The notes under the pieces were generated by a model. That model had not been told where the DNA came from. It saw nothing but the letters and a program-made list of their open reading frames with translations, and did not search any database. Made by a program: the position numbers and the translations under genes. Positions 40,248-47,842 of a stretch of 64,000 nucleotides of DNA are shown here, in pieces; the stretch's first letter is position 1; every line of letters begins with the position of its first letter. The DNA comes from JB111 sp052093225 (GTDB lineage: Bacteria; Actinomycetota; Actinomycetes; Actinomycetales; Actinomycetaceae), in NCBI GenBank assembly GCA_052093225.1, contig JBQDDG010000013.1, positions 5,396 to 69,395 of the forward strand. Reading direction: 5' to 3'.

Positions 40248-42686
40248 ATGATGCCGGACATCAGCGAGCAGCGTTCATCGACCGGTCGGTGGCGCGCGCT
40301 CGTCATCGCCGCGCTCGTCCTCGTCTGGGTGGCGATCGGCGGACTGGGCGGCCAGTACATGGGCCGGCTCAGCGAGGTGCAGGAGAACGACCCCTCGATG
40401 TTCCTGCCCACCTCGGCCGAGTCGGTGCGCGCCTCGGACGTCGTCGCCGACTTCACCGATACCTCGAGCCTCCCGGTCCTGCTCGTCGTGCGGCCCGCGG
40501 GCGGCGGTCCGATCGAGGAGGCCGACCTCGGCGCCGTGGACGAGATAGCGGCGGACGCCGGCTCGGCGGTGCTCAGCGACGGTCGGAGCGTCGAGGAGGT
40601 CCTCACGGCGCCCCCGGTGGTCGTCCCGTCCGAGGACGGCGAGGCAGCCATGGTGGTGCTCGGGATCGACACGGCCCTCACGGCGGAGCCGCTGCCCGAC
40701 GGCGAGAGTCTCGTCGGCTCGGTGGTCACCGAGGTGCGCGACGCCGTCGCGCCGGGTCTCGAGTCGGCCGGCCTGGAGGGCTGGGTGACCGGTCCCGGCG
40801 GGTTCGCGGCCGACCTCTCCTCCGCGTTCGGGTCGATCGACGTGGTGCTCCTGCTGACCGCGCTCGCCGTCGTGCTGGTCATCCTCCTGCTCGTCTACCG
40901 CTCACCGATCCTGCCCTTCGCCGTCCTGCTCACCGCGGTGTTCGCGCTCGCCCTGGCGGGGCTGGTCGTCTACCACCTCGCCTCCGCGGGCGTGGTCCAG
41001 CTGAGCGGCCAGACCCAGGGCATCATGTCGATCCTCGTCATCGGTGCGGCCACCGACTACTGCCTCCTGCTCGTGGCCCGGCACCGCGAGGAGCTCGGCC
41101 GGCACCGCGACCCGTTTGTCGCCATGCGCGCCGCCTGGCGGGCCACGCTCCCGCCGATCGCCGCCTCCGCGGGCACGGTGGCCCTCGGGCTGCTGTGCCT
41201 CCTGCTCTCCGACCTCGGCTCCAACGCCGCGCTCGGCCCCGTCGCCGCCGTCGGCATCTCGGCGGCCTTCGTCGCCGCGCTCACGCTCCTGCCGGCCCTC
41301 CTGCTCATTGCCGGCCGGCGCTCCCGGGTCGTCTTCTGGCCGCGCGTGCCGCACGTCCATGACGACACGGTTGGCGATGACGGCGAGAGTGCGGACGGCG
41401 GCGGGAGCGACGGCGTCGGCGCGGGCGACCGCGATGGCCACGGCACCGGCGTCGACAAGGGCGGGAGGGGACGCCGGGCGCCGGCGACCGCACCCGAGGA
41501 CGCCCCCGGGATCTGGGGCCGGATCGCCCGCCTGGTCGGCCGCCGGGACCGGCGGACCTGGGTGGTCACCTCGCTCGTGCTGCTCGTGGCCGCCGCCTTC
41601 GTCACCACGCTCGACGCCGACGGGACCAGCGAGTCCGACGTCTTCCTCGCACAGTCCGACGCCGTCGACGGCGAGGAGGTGCTCGCCGCGCACTTCCCGG
41701 CCGGCGCCGTACAACCCGTCGACGTCGTCGCGGACGCCGACCTCGCAGAGGACGTGCGTGCTGCCGCGGAGGCGAGCCCCGGCGTGACGTCGGCCGAGAT
41801 CGTCACCGAGGGGGCGGGCGGCCCAGGTGCACCGGGTGGTGGGGGAGCACCGGGTGGTGAGGGCGGCCCGGGCGGTCCTGGTCAGGACGGCGGATCCGGG
41901 GGCGAGGGCGCGAGCGAGGCCGAGCCCCTCGTCGTCGACGGGCGCGTCCACGTGCAGGTGACGACCGAGGGACCGGCCGACTCCGACGAGGCGGTCGACG
42001 CGGTGCGCGACCTGCGCGGCGTCGTGCACGACATCGACCCCGACGCGCTCGTCGGCGGCGCCGCAGCCGAGACCCTCGACACCCGCACGACGGCGGAGCG
42101 CGACCTCAGGGTGATCATCCCGGCGGTGCTCGTCGTCATCCTGCTCACGCTCGTCGTGCTGCTGCGCTCGGTGCTGGCGCCGGTCCTCCTCCTGGCGGCG
42201 AACGTGCTGAGCTTCGCGACGGCGATGGGCATCGTGGCCCTGGTCTTCAACCACGTCCTCGACCTGCCCGGCGCCGACCCGACGGTGCCACTGTTCGGGT
42301 TCGTCTTCCTCGTCGCCCTCGGGATCGACTACACGATCTTCCTCATGACGCGCGCGCGGGAGGAGTCGCTCCGGCTCGGGACCAGGCGCGGGGTGCGGCG
42401 GGCCCTCGCGGTGACCGGCGGGGTCATCACCTCGGCGGGCGTCGTGCTGGCCGCGACCTTCGCCGCCCTCGGGGTGGTGCCGCTCCTCTTCCTGCTCCAG
42501 CTGGCGATCATCGTCGCCCTCGGCGTCCTCATCGACACGCTCGTCGTGCGCACGCTCCTCGTGCCGGCGCTCGTGCACGACGTGGGCAGGGCGGTCTGGT
42601 GGCCGAGGCAGTCGCGGTTCCCCGCCGACGACGAGGGGCGCGGCGAGGCGACGCGGGCACCTGTGGAGAAGTCCGCGGCGTCCTGA
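40248..42686 (+). CDS. MMPL family transporter
   Basis: An 812-residue RND/MMPL-type exporter. It starts with a membrane helix (RALVIAALVLVWVAIGGLGG), a soluble domain, then a block of five or six helices (VVLLLTALAVVLVILLLVYR through LTLLPALLLIAGRR), a Gly/Asp-rich cytosolic region near residues 370-415, and a second half with the same layout. The MMPL motif GIDYTIFLMTRAREE is in the last third. A Gly/Pro-rich low-complexity loop lies near residue 530. Family members export lipids or lipophilic drugs. The paired MarR regulator suggests a drug or lipid efflux role. The ATG at 40248 follows GGAGGC. Confidence 0.92.
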   Translation: MMPDISEQRSSTGRWRALVIAALVLVWVAIGGLGGQYMGRLSEVQENDPSMFLPTSAESVRASDVVADFTDTSSLPVLLVVRPAGGGPIEEADLGAVDEIAADAGSAVLSDGRSVEEVLTAPPVVVPSEDGEAAMVVLGIDTALTAEPLPDGESLVGSVVTEVRDAVAPGLESAGLEGWVTGPGGFAADLSSAFGSIDVVLLLTALAVVLVILLLVYRSPILPFAVLLTAVFALALAGLVVYHLASAGVVQLSGQTQGIMSILVIGAATDYCLLLVARHREELGRHRDPFVAMRAAWRATLPPIAASAGTVALGLLCLLLSDLGSNAALGPVAAVGISAAFVAALTLLPALLLIAGRRSRVVFWPRVPHVHDDTVGDDGESADGGGSDGVGAGDRDGHGTGVDKGGRGRRAPATAPEDAPGIWGRIARLVGRRDRRTWVVTSLVLLVAAAFVTTLDADGTSESDVFLAQSDAVDGEEVLAAHFPAGAVQPVDVVADADLAEDVRAAAEASPGVTSAEIVTEGAGGPGAPGGGGAPGGEGGPGGPGQDGGSGGEGASEAEPLVVDGRVHVQVTTEGPADSDEAVDAVRDLRGVVHDIDPDALVGGAAAETLDTRTTAERDLRVIIPAVLVVILLTLVVLLRSVLAPVLLLAANVLSFATAMGIVALVFNHVLDLPGADPTVPLFGFVFLVALGIDYTIFLMTRAREESLRLGTRRGVRRALAVTGGVITSAGVVLAATFAALGVVPLLFLLQLAIIVALGVLIDTLVVRTLLVPALVHDVGRAVWWPRQSRFPADDEGRGEATRAPVEKSAAS

Positions 42687-42709
42687 GCCGTCCTGGTTGC
42701 CTGGAGCAC

Positions 42710-44475
42710 ATGGCGCGCACGACCCACGAGGTACCCGGCTACCGGATCTCCCGGCCGCTCGGTGGCGGTTCGGGGCGGGTCTTCTCCGCCACCTCGGACG
42801 CCACGGGCGCCGCGGTGGTCGTGTCGCTGCTCGACCTGCCCGCCGGAGCGGACGGTGCGTCCGTCCGGCGCCGGCTCGCCGCCCTGCGCGCGTCCGCGCA
42901 CCCGCACCTGCCGCGGGTCCTCGACGTCGTCGACCTGCCCGGGGCCCGGGCCGCGTTCGTCACCGGGACCGTGCCCGGGGCCTCGCTGGCGTCGGTGCGG
43001 ACGGCACGCGGCTCGCTCACCCTGCCCGAGGTGGCCGGCGTCCTCACGGACGTCGGGTCCGCGCTCGCGCACCTCGCCGCCGCCGGGGTGGTGCACGGCG
43101 ACGTCTCGCCGGCCAACGTCGTCGTCGACACGGCGGGAAAGGTGGTGCTCGTCGACCTCGTCGGTGACGTCGCGATCGAGGAGGGCACGCCGGGCCACGT
43201 CCCGCCAGAACGACTCGCGGGCGGGCCCGCCACGGCGGCCGGTGACGTCTACGCGCTCGGGATGCTCGTACGCGGCCTCGCGCCGGGCGACGCCGAGGTG
43301 GAGGCGCTCACCGGGCGGGCCTGCGACGACGATCCCGCGCGCCGGCCGACGGCGCGCGCCCTCGCCGCACGGGCCGCTGAGCTGGGGGCCAGGGCCGGGG
43401 TCCGGCTGCCCGCGAGCGCGTCCATGGCCGGTGCGCTCCTGCGCGAGGGCGCGCTGCGGGAGGCGACGGTCCGCGCGCCGAGCGCGCGCGGTCGGGACGG
43501 GCGGCGCGGGCGAGGACGACGCCGGGCCGGCAGGACGTCGGCGAGCGGGGAACGGCAGGGCACCGGGAGCCGTCGGGCTGTCGTGAGCGGTCGGATCAGC
43601 GGGAACCGGGGGAGCACCGGGAGCGGCCGGACCAGCGGGAACCGGGGGAGCACCGGGAGCGGCCGGACCAGCGGGAACCGGGGGAGCNNNNNNNNNNNNN
43701 NNNNNNNNNNNNNNNNNNNNNNNNNNNNNNNNNNNNNNNNNNNNNNNNNNNNNNNNNNNNNNNNNNNNNNNNNNNNNNNNNNNNNNNCAGCGGGAACCGG
43801 GGGAGCACCGGGAGCGGCCGGACCAGCGGGAACCGGGGGAGCACCGGGAGCGGTCGGACCAGCGGGAACCGGGGGAACACCGGGATCCGCCGGGCCGCCG
43901 GGGTGGCGGTGGCGGTCGCTGTACTCGGCGCCGTCGGCGTCGGTTGGACCACGTTGAGGCCGGCCGGTGACGTACCGGTCGAGGAAGCACGGGTCGAGGA
44001 AGCACACGTCGAGGAGGCGCGGGCGGAGGACGCGCCGGTTGATGATGCGTCGGCCGAGGACGCCCCGGTTCCCGCGCCGGACGAGGCGGTGACGGCGGAC
44101 GCGTTCACCGTGGTCACCGACGTCCTCGGGCTGCGGGAGAGCGCGATCCTCGACGGGGACACGGCCGCGCTCGAGGCGATGACGGTGCCGGGATCGCCCG
44201 CGCGCCTGGCCGACGCCCCGCTCGCCGACGCGCTGGCGAGCACCACCGTCGACGACCTCTCCACGTCGGTGACGTCCGTCGTCGTCAGGGAAGGGTCGCC
44301 GCAGGAGGGGCGCTTCGTCGCCGAGGTGGGCCTCGAGCAGTCGCAGTGGCGGGCGGTGACCGCGGGGGAGGAGACGCTCTACCCGGCGGCGACGGCGTGC
44401 TCCGTCCTCGTCCTCGAGCAGACCGGGCCCGGCTGGTCGATCGCGGACGCCGCCGCCTGTGAGGAGGGTGGCTGA
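42710..44475 (+). CDS. kinase-like (pseudokinase?) membrane protein with 12-residue repeats, interrupted by an N gap
   Basis: Residues 1-260 are a protein-kinase-like fold: glycine loop LGGGSGRVFSATS, the HGDVSPANVVVD catalytic loop (HGD for HRD, Asn kept), VVLVDLVGD at the DFG place and a conserved ending ACDDDPARRPTA. The usual VAIK lysine appears to be replaced (AAVVVSLLDL), so kinase activity is doubtful. A basic stretch follows, then SGNRGSTGSGRT repeats of 12 residues, a transmembrane helix (VAVAVAVLGAVGVGWTTL) and an extracytoplasmic domain of about 170 residues. A 100-N gap sits in the repeats; flanks share 19 bp and joining them restores one frame. Ends 15 bp before the MFS gene. Confidence 0.75.
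43600..43880. repeat. 36-bp tandem repeat containing a 100-N gap
   Basis: The unit AGCACCGGGAGCGGCCGGAC plus CAGCGGGAACCGGGGG (36 bp, 12 codons, SGNRGSTGSGRT) occurs about three times before and twice or more after the gap at 43688-43787. The left flank ends CAGCGGGAACCGGGGGAGC and the right flank starts with the same 19 bases. The gap size is therefore artificial and the true repeat number unknown. Confidence 0.85.
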
Positions 44476-44490
44476 CCCTATCCTGTGCCG

Positions 44491-45915
44491 GTGACACGAC
44501 CCGGCCTCACGCCCCAGAGCCCGGCGCGCGTGGTCACGGTCCTCGCGCTCGCGGGTATGACGGCGTCCTTCATGCAGACGCTGCTCATCCCCATCCAGTC
44601 CGAGCTTCCCGAGCTGCTCGACGCCTCCCGCGAGACCACGGCGTGGGCAGTCACCGTCACGCTGCTGGTCTCGGCCGTGTGCACGCCGATCTCGGGCCGC
44701 CTCGGGGACATGTACGGCAAGCGCCGCGTCGCGCTCGTCCTCATGGGCGTGCTCGCGCTGGGGTCCGTGGTCGCCGCGGTCTCGACGGCGGCCGGGCCAC
44801 TCATCGTCGGCCGCGGCCTCCAGGGCGCCGGCATGGGCGTCATCCCGCTCGGCATCTCCATCCTGCGCGACGTCATGCACCCCGACCGCATGGGTGGCGC
44901 CATCGCCCTCGTCAGCGCCACCCTCGGTGTCGGCGGGGCGCTCGGCCTGCCGATCAGCGCGTTCGTCACGGAACGGGCGGACTGGCACGTCCTGTTCTGG
45001 GTGGCGGCGGCCCTCGCGCTCGTCGTCCTTGCCCTCATGGCCTGGGTCGTCCCGCCGAGCACGTTGCGCACCGGCGGGCGCATCGACGTCGTCGGGGTGG
45101 TCGGGCTCGCCGTCGGGCTCACGGGCGTCCTGCTCGCGATCTCGCGCGGCGGCGACTGGGGCTGGACGTCACCGAGCACGCTCGGCCTCGGGCTCGGCGG
45201 CGTCGCCGTCCTACTGCTGTGGGGCGCGTTCGAGCTGCGGATGTCCGAACCGCTCGTCGACCTGCGGGTCACCGCGCGCGGCCCCGTGCTCATGACGAAC
45301 CTCGCCTCGGTGGCCATGGGGTTCGCCCTGTTCGCGGCCAACATCGTCTTCCCCCAGCTGCTCGAGCTGCCGACGTCGGTGGGTGGCCTCGGCATGGGGC
45401 TCGTCCCGGCCAGCCTCGTCGTCATGCCGTCGGGCCTCGCGATGCTCGCGATGTCACCGGTGGCGGGCCGCCTCATCGGCGCGTGGGGGCCGAAGCCGCT
45501 CCTCGTCGCCGGCGCCCTCGTCATCGCCGCCGGCTACCTGGTGGCGGTCCTCGTCCCGCTCGCTGCCTGGGTGGTCCTGCTCATCAACATCCTCGTCGGG
45601 CTGGGCATCGGGCTCGGGTTCGCCGCGATGCCGACCCTTGTCATGCGCGCCGTCCCGGCGTCGGAGACGGGCGCCGCCAACGGGTTCAACACCCTCATGC
45701 GCGGGCTGGGCACGACCACGGCGGCCGCGGCCGTCGCCGCCGTGCTCACCGCCTCCTCGGTCGACGTGGGCGGCACCTCGTTGCCCACGGCGGACGGCTT
45801 CCGCACGGCGCTCCTGCTGGGGCTCGCCGCAGCGCTCGCGGCCGCGGTGCTCGCCTCGTTCATCCCGCGGCCACGGACCCGCGCGGGGGAGCACACGGCG
45901 CTGCCGCTCGAGTAG
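44491..45915 (+). CDS. MFS transporter, DHA2-like drug:H+ antiporter
   Basis: A 474-residue major facilitator with roughly 14 hydrophobic helices. Signature motifs: GRLGDMYGKRRVALVL between helices 2 and 3 (motif A), ATLGVGGALGLPISAFVTER (motif C, GxxxGPxxGG-like) and a helix-rich second half with ASETGAANGFNTLMRGLGTT. The length and motif set fit the DHA2 EmrB/QacA-like group. The GTG at 44491 is six bases after another in-frame GTG (44485). It follows the kinase-like gene by 15 bp. The substrate is unknown, and no dedicated regulator is adjacent. Confidence 0.9.
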   Translation: MTRPGLTPQSPARVVTVLALAGMTASFMQTLLIPIQSELPELLDASRETTAWAVTVTLLVSAVCTPISGRLGDMYGKRRVALVLMGVLALGSVVAAVSTAAGPLIVGRGLQGAGMGVIPLGISILRDVMHPDRMGGAIALVSATLGVGGALGLPISAFVTERADWHVLFWVAAALALVVLALMAWVVPPSTLRTGGRIDVVGVVGLAVGLTGVLLAISRGGDWGWTSPSTLGLGLGGVAVLLLWGAFELRMSEPLVDLRVTARGPVLMTNLASVAMGFALFAANIVFPQLLELPTSVGGLGMGLVPASLVVMPSGLAMLAMSPVAGRLIGAWGPKPLLVAGALVIAAGYLVAVLVPLAAWVVLLINILVGLGIGLGFAAMPTLVMRAVPASETGAANGFNTLMRGLGTTTAAAAVAAVLTASSVDVGGTSLPTADGFRTALLLGLAAALAAAVLASFIPRPRTRAGEHTALPLE

Positions 45916-45936
45916 TCGCCCGGGACCGGGGCCCGC

Positions 45937-46488
45937 TCAGATGAAGTCCAGCTCCTCGTCCGTGACGCCCAGGGAGCCGGGCGTGCCCGCGAGGGGCACG
46001 TCGTCCCGGCCCGAGTCTGCCGAGCGGTGCGGGGTGCCCGCCGGGTCGAAGAGTGCCACGTCGTCCGGTCGCAGGCGCGAGGAGAAGTCGACCCGGAGTG
46101 CTGTCGCCCCCTGGGCGTCGAGAACCTCGACCGACGTGCCGCCGGCGTCGACCCGAGCGGGGGCCCCGTGGGTCTGCCGCGTGACCTGAGGAAGCCACAG
46201 ACGTGAGCTCTCGACGTAGTGCCGGTGGTTCGCGCGCGCTCTCGAGGCGAAGACCTCGTTGACGAACGTCGTCGCGCTGGTCGCCGTCGGCAGGAAGTAG
46301 GACGGCTCCTCCTGCCACGTCTCGTCCGCGTACCTCCCGACACGACCCACGACCCTGTGGGGGAGCGTGAGCTCACCCCGGTTGCTCAGCTCGCGAAGGC
46401 GCTCGGCGCGGTCGAGCCCGATGCTGCCGCGGGCCTCGCCCGACTCCCACTGCCTCCGGAACTGCGACCGGGGACCGATCTCGTTGTC
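45937..46488 (-). CDS. hypothetical protein, 5' end missing at an internal junction
   Basis: A minus-strand frame of about 180 codons ends at 45937 (LGVTDEELDFI). It reads ARGSIGLDRAERLRELSNRG, TLPHRVVGRVGRYADETWQE and SYFLPTATSATTFVNEVFAS, with balanced composition unlike a random antisense frame. No family is recognised. Upstream of about 46488 the frame continues only as the antisense of the HNH fragment, so the original 5' end is not present. Start is unknown; GTG codons within may serve. It is likely a remnant cut by the same rearrangement that truncated the HNH gene. Confidence 0.45.
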   Translation of the reverse strand, partial: DNEIGPRSQFRRQWESGEARGSIGLDRAERLRELSNRGELTLPHRVVGRVGRYADETWQEEPSYFLPTATSATTFVNEVFASRARANHRHYVESSRLWLPQVTRQTHGAPARVDAGGTSVEVLDAQGATALRVDFSSRLRPDDVALFDPAGTPHRSADSGRDDVPLAGTPGSLGVTDEELDFI

Positions 46489-46834
46489 CGACACGTCGGC
46501 GGAGGTCCAGATCGACCATGTGGTCGCGCTGGCGGACGCGTGGCACTCGGGCGCCGACGAGTGGGACGTCGCCACGCTCGAACAGTTCGGGAACGACCCG
46601 TTCAACCTGCTCGCCGTCGACGGCGGCACGAACCAGAGCAAGGGTGCGGACGACGCCTCCGCCTGGCTCCCGCCGAACACCGGGTTCCGGTGCGAGTACG
46701 TGTCGATCCAGGTGGCCGTCAAGCTCGACTACGGGCTGACCGTCACCGAACCGGAGCGAGCCGCGATGCAGAGCGTGCTCGACACGTGCCCGGACGAGCC
46801 GCTGCCGACCCGCGAGTCCACCGCCACGCCCTGA
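46489..46834 (+). pseudogene. HNH family endonuclease (DUF1524/GmrSD C-terminal-like), 5' half missing
   Basis: The fragment begins SDTSAEVQIDHVVALADAWH and goes on through DVATLEQFGNDPFNLLAVDG, with NQSKGADDASAWLPPNTGFR, then a C-terminal QVAVKLDYGLTVTEPERAAM. This is the second half of an HNH/DUF1524 nuclease of the kind secreted by actinobacteria: the histidine of IDHVV, asparagines of DPFNLL and the lysine of NQSKG are all kept. The usual first half (with its signal peptide and a CxTR-type segment) is missing, and the sequence upstream of 46489 is the antisense of another gene. It looks like a deletion or inversion breakpoint. Confidence 0.65.
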
Positions 46835-46866
46835 CCGACCGGCCGTCGTGTGCGGGAGTGCCGTGC

Positions 46867-47832
46867 TCAGCGCCCGGCGACGAGCCAGCGGGCGGCCGCG
46901 GCGACGTCGGGGTGGGTGAACTCGTAGCCGTCGGCCACGAGCGCGTCCGGGTGCATCCGCTGCGAGGCGAGGACGTCGCCGGCGAACTCGCCCAGCACCG
47001 CCTTCAGCGCGAGGCCCGGCACCGGCACGCCGAACGGGCGGCCGAGCTCGGCGGCGACGGCGCGGAGCACCTCGCGCTGACGCGCCTCGACGGGTCCGGC
47101 AAGGTTGACGGGACCGGTCACCGCCGACCCGGCGAGGTGGAGCTGGGCGCCGACGTGGTCGGCAAGGGTGATCCACGGCCACCACTGCCGCCCACCGCCG
47201 AGGGGGCCGCCGAGGCCGAGCCGCAGCAGCGGCATCATCTGCTGGAGCGCGCCGCCGCCGGGTGCGAGCACGATCCCGGTGCGCATGAGGACGGTCGGGA
47301 CTCCGGCGTCGACCGCGGGCCGGGCCGCGGCCTCCCAGCTGTCCGTGAGGTCGGCGAGGAAGCCGTCGCCGGCGGGGGAGTCCTCCGTGAGGACCTGCTC
47401 GCCCGCGTCGCCGTAGTAGCCGACCGCGCTCGCCTGGAGGTAGCGGACGCCGGGGGAGACCCGGCCCTCGTCCGCGGCCCGAGCGAGGGTGGTCGCCAGG
47501 AGCGACGTCGGGCCGGTGCGCGAGAGCGTGACCGTCGCCTTGTAGCGGGCGGACCACCGCTTGTCCCCGAGCCCGGCGCCGCCGAGGTTGACCACGAGGT
47601 CGGCGCCGTCGAGGGCGCCCCGGTCCAGCTGCGCGTTCTCCGGGGCCCACACGACGTCGCCCGAACCCATGCCCGCCCCGCCCCGTACGAGCCGACGCAC
47701 CCGCCAGCCACGGGCACGCAGCTCGTCCACGAGCGCTCGCCCGATGAGCCCGGAGGAGCCGGCGACGACCGCCAGCCGGCCGCGTCCCTCGTCATCGCGC
47801 TGCGTGCTCGGTGCCGGGCGGCCGGTGGTCAT
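46867..47832 (-). CDS. TIGR01777 family NAD-dependent epimerase-like protein (SDR39U1 type)
   Basis: A 321-residue SDR-fold protein with VVAGSSGLIGRALVDELRAR (nucleotide motif near residue 21), VVNLGGAGLGDKRWSARYKA, YLQASAVGYYGDAGEQVLTE and PVNLAGPVEARQREVLRAVA, ending with the family's conserved LASQRMHPDALVADGYEFTH. Function is unassigned in the family. It is commonly found in the actinobacterial lipA/lipB/sucB neighbourhood, as here, and its start is 11 bp after the lipBA stop, so it probably belongs to the same operon. The ATG at 47832 sits before a short polar extension. Confidence 0.9.
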   Translation of the reverse strand: MTTGRPAPSTQRDDEGRGRLAVVAGSSGLIGRALVDELRARGWRVRRLVRGGAGMGSGDVVWAPENAQLDRGALDGADLVVNLGGAGLGDKRWSARYKATVTLSRTGPTSLLATTLARAADEGRVSPGVRYLQASAVGYYGDAGEQVLTEDSPAGDGFLADLTDSWEAAARPAVDAGVPTVLMRTGIVLAPGGGALQQMMPLLRLGLGGPLGGGRQWWPWITLADHVGAQLHLAGSAVTGPVNLAGPVEARQREVLRAVAAELGRPFGVPVPGLALKAVLGEFAGDVLASQRMHPDALVADGYEFTHPDVAAAARWLVAGR

Positions 47833-47842
47833 GGGGTCCGCC

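Noticed and set aside
42710..43400. An ordinary active Ser/Thr protein kinase (PknB type)
   Set aside because: The ATP-anchoring lysine of the VAIK motif and the arginine of HRD are not seen, so activity is not claimed.
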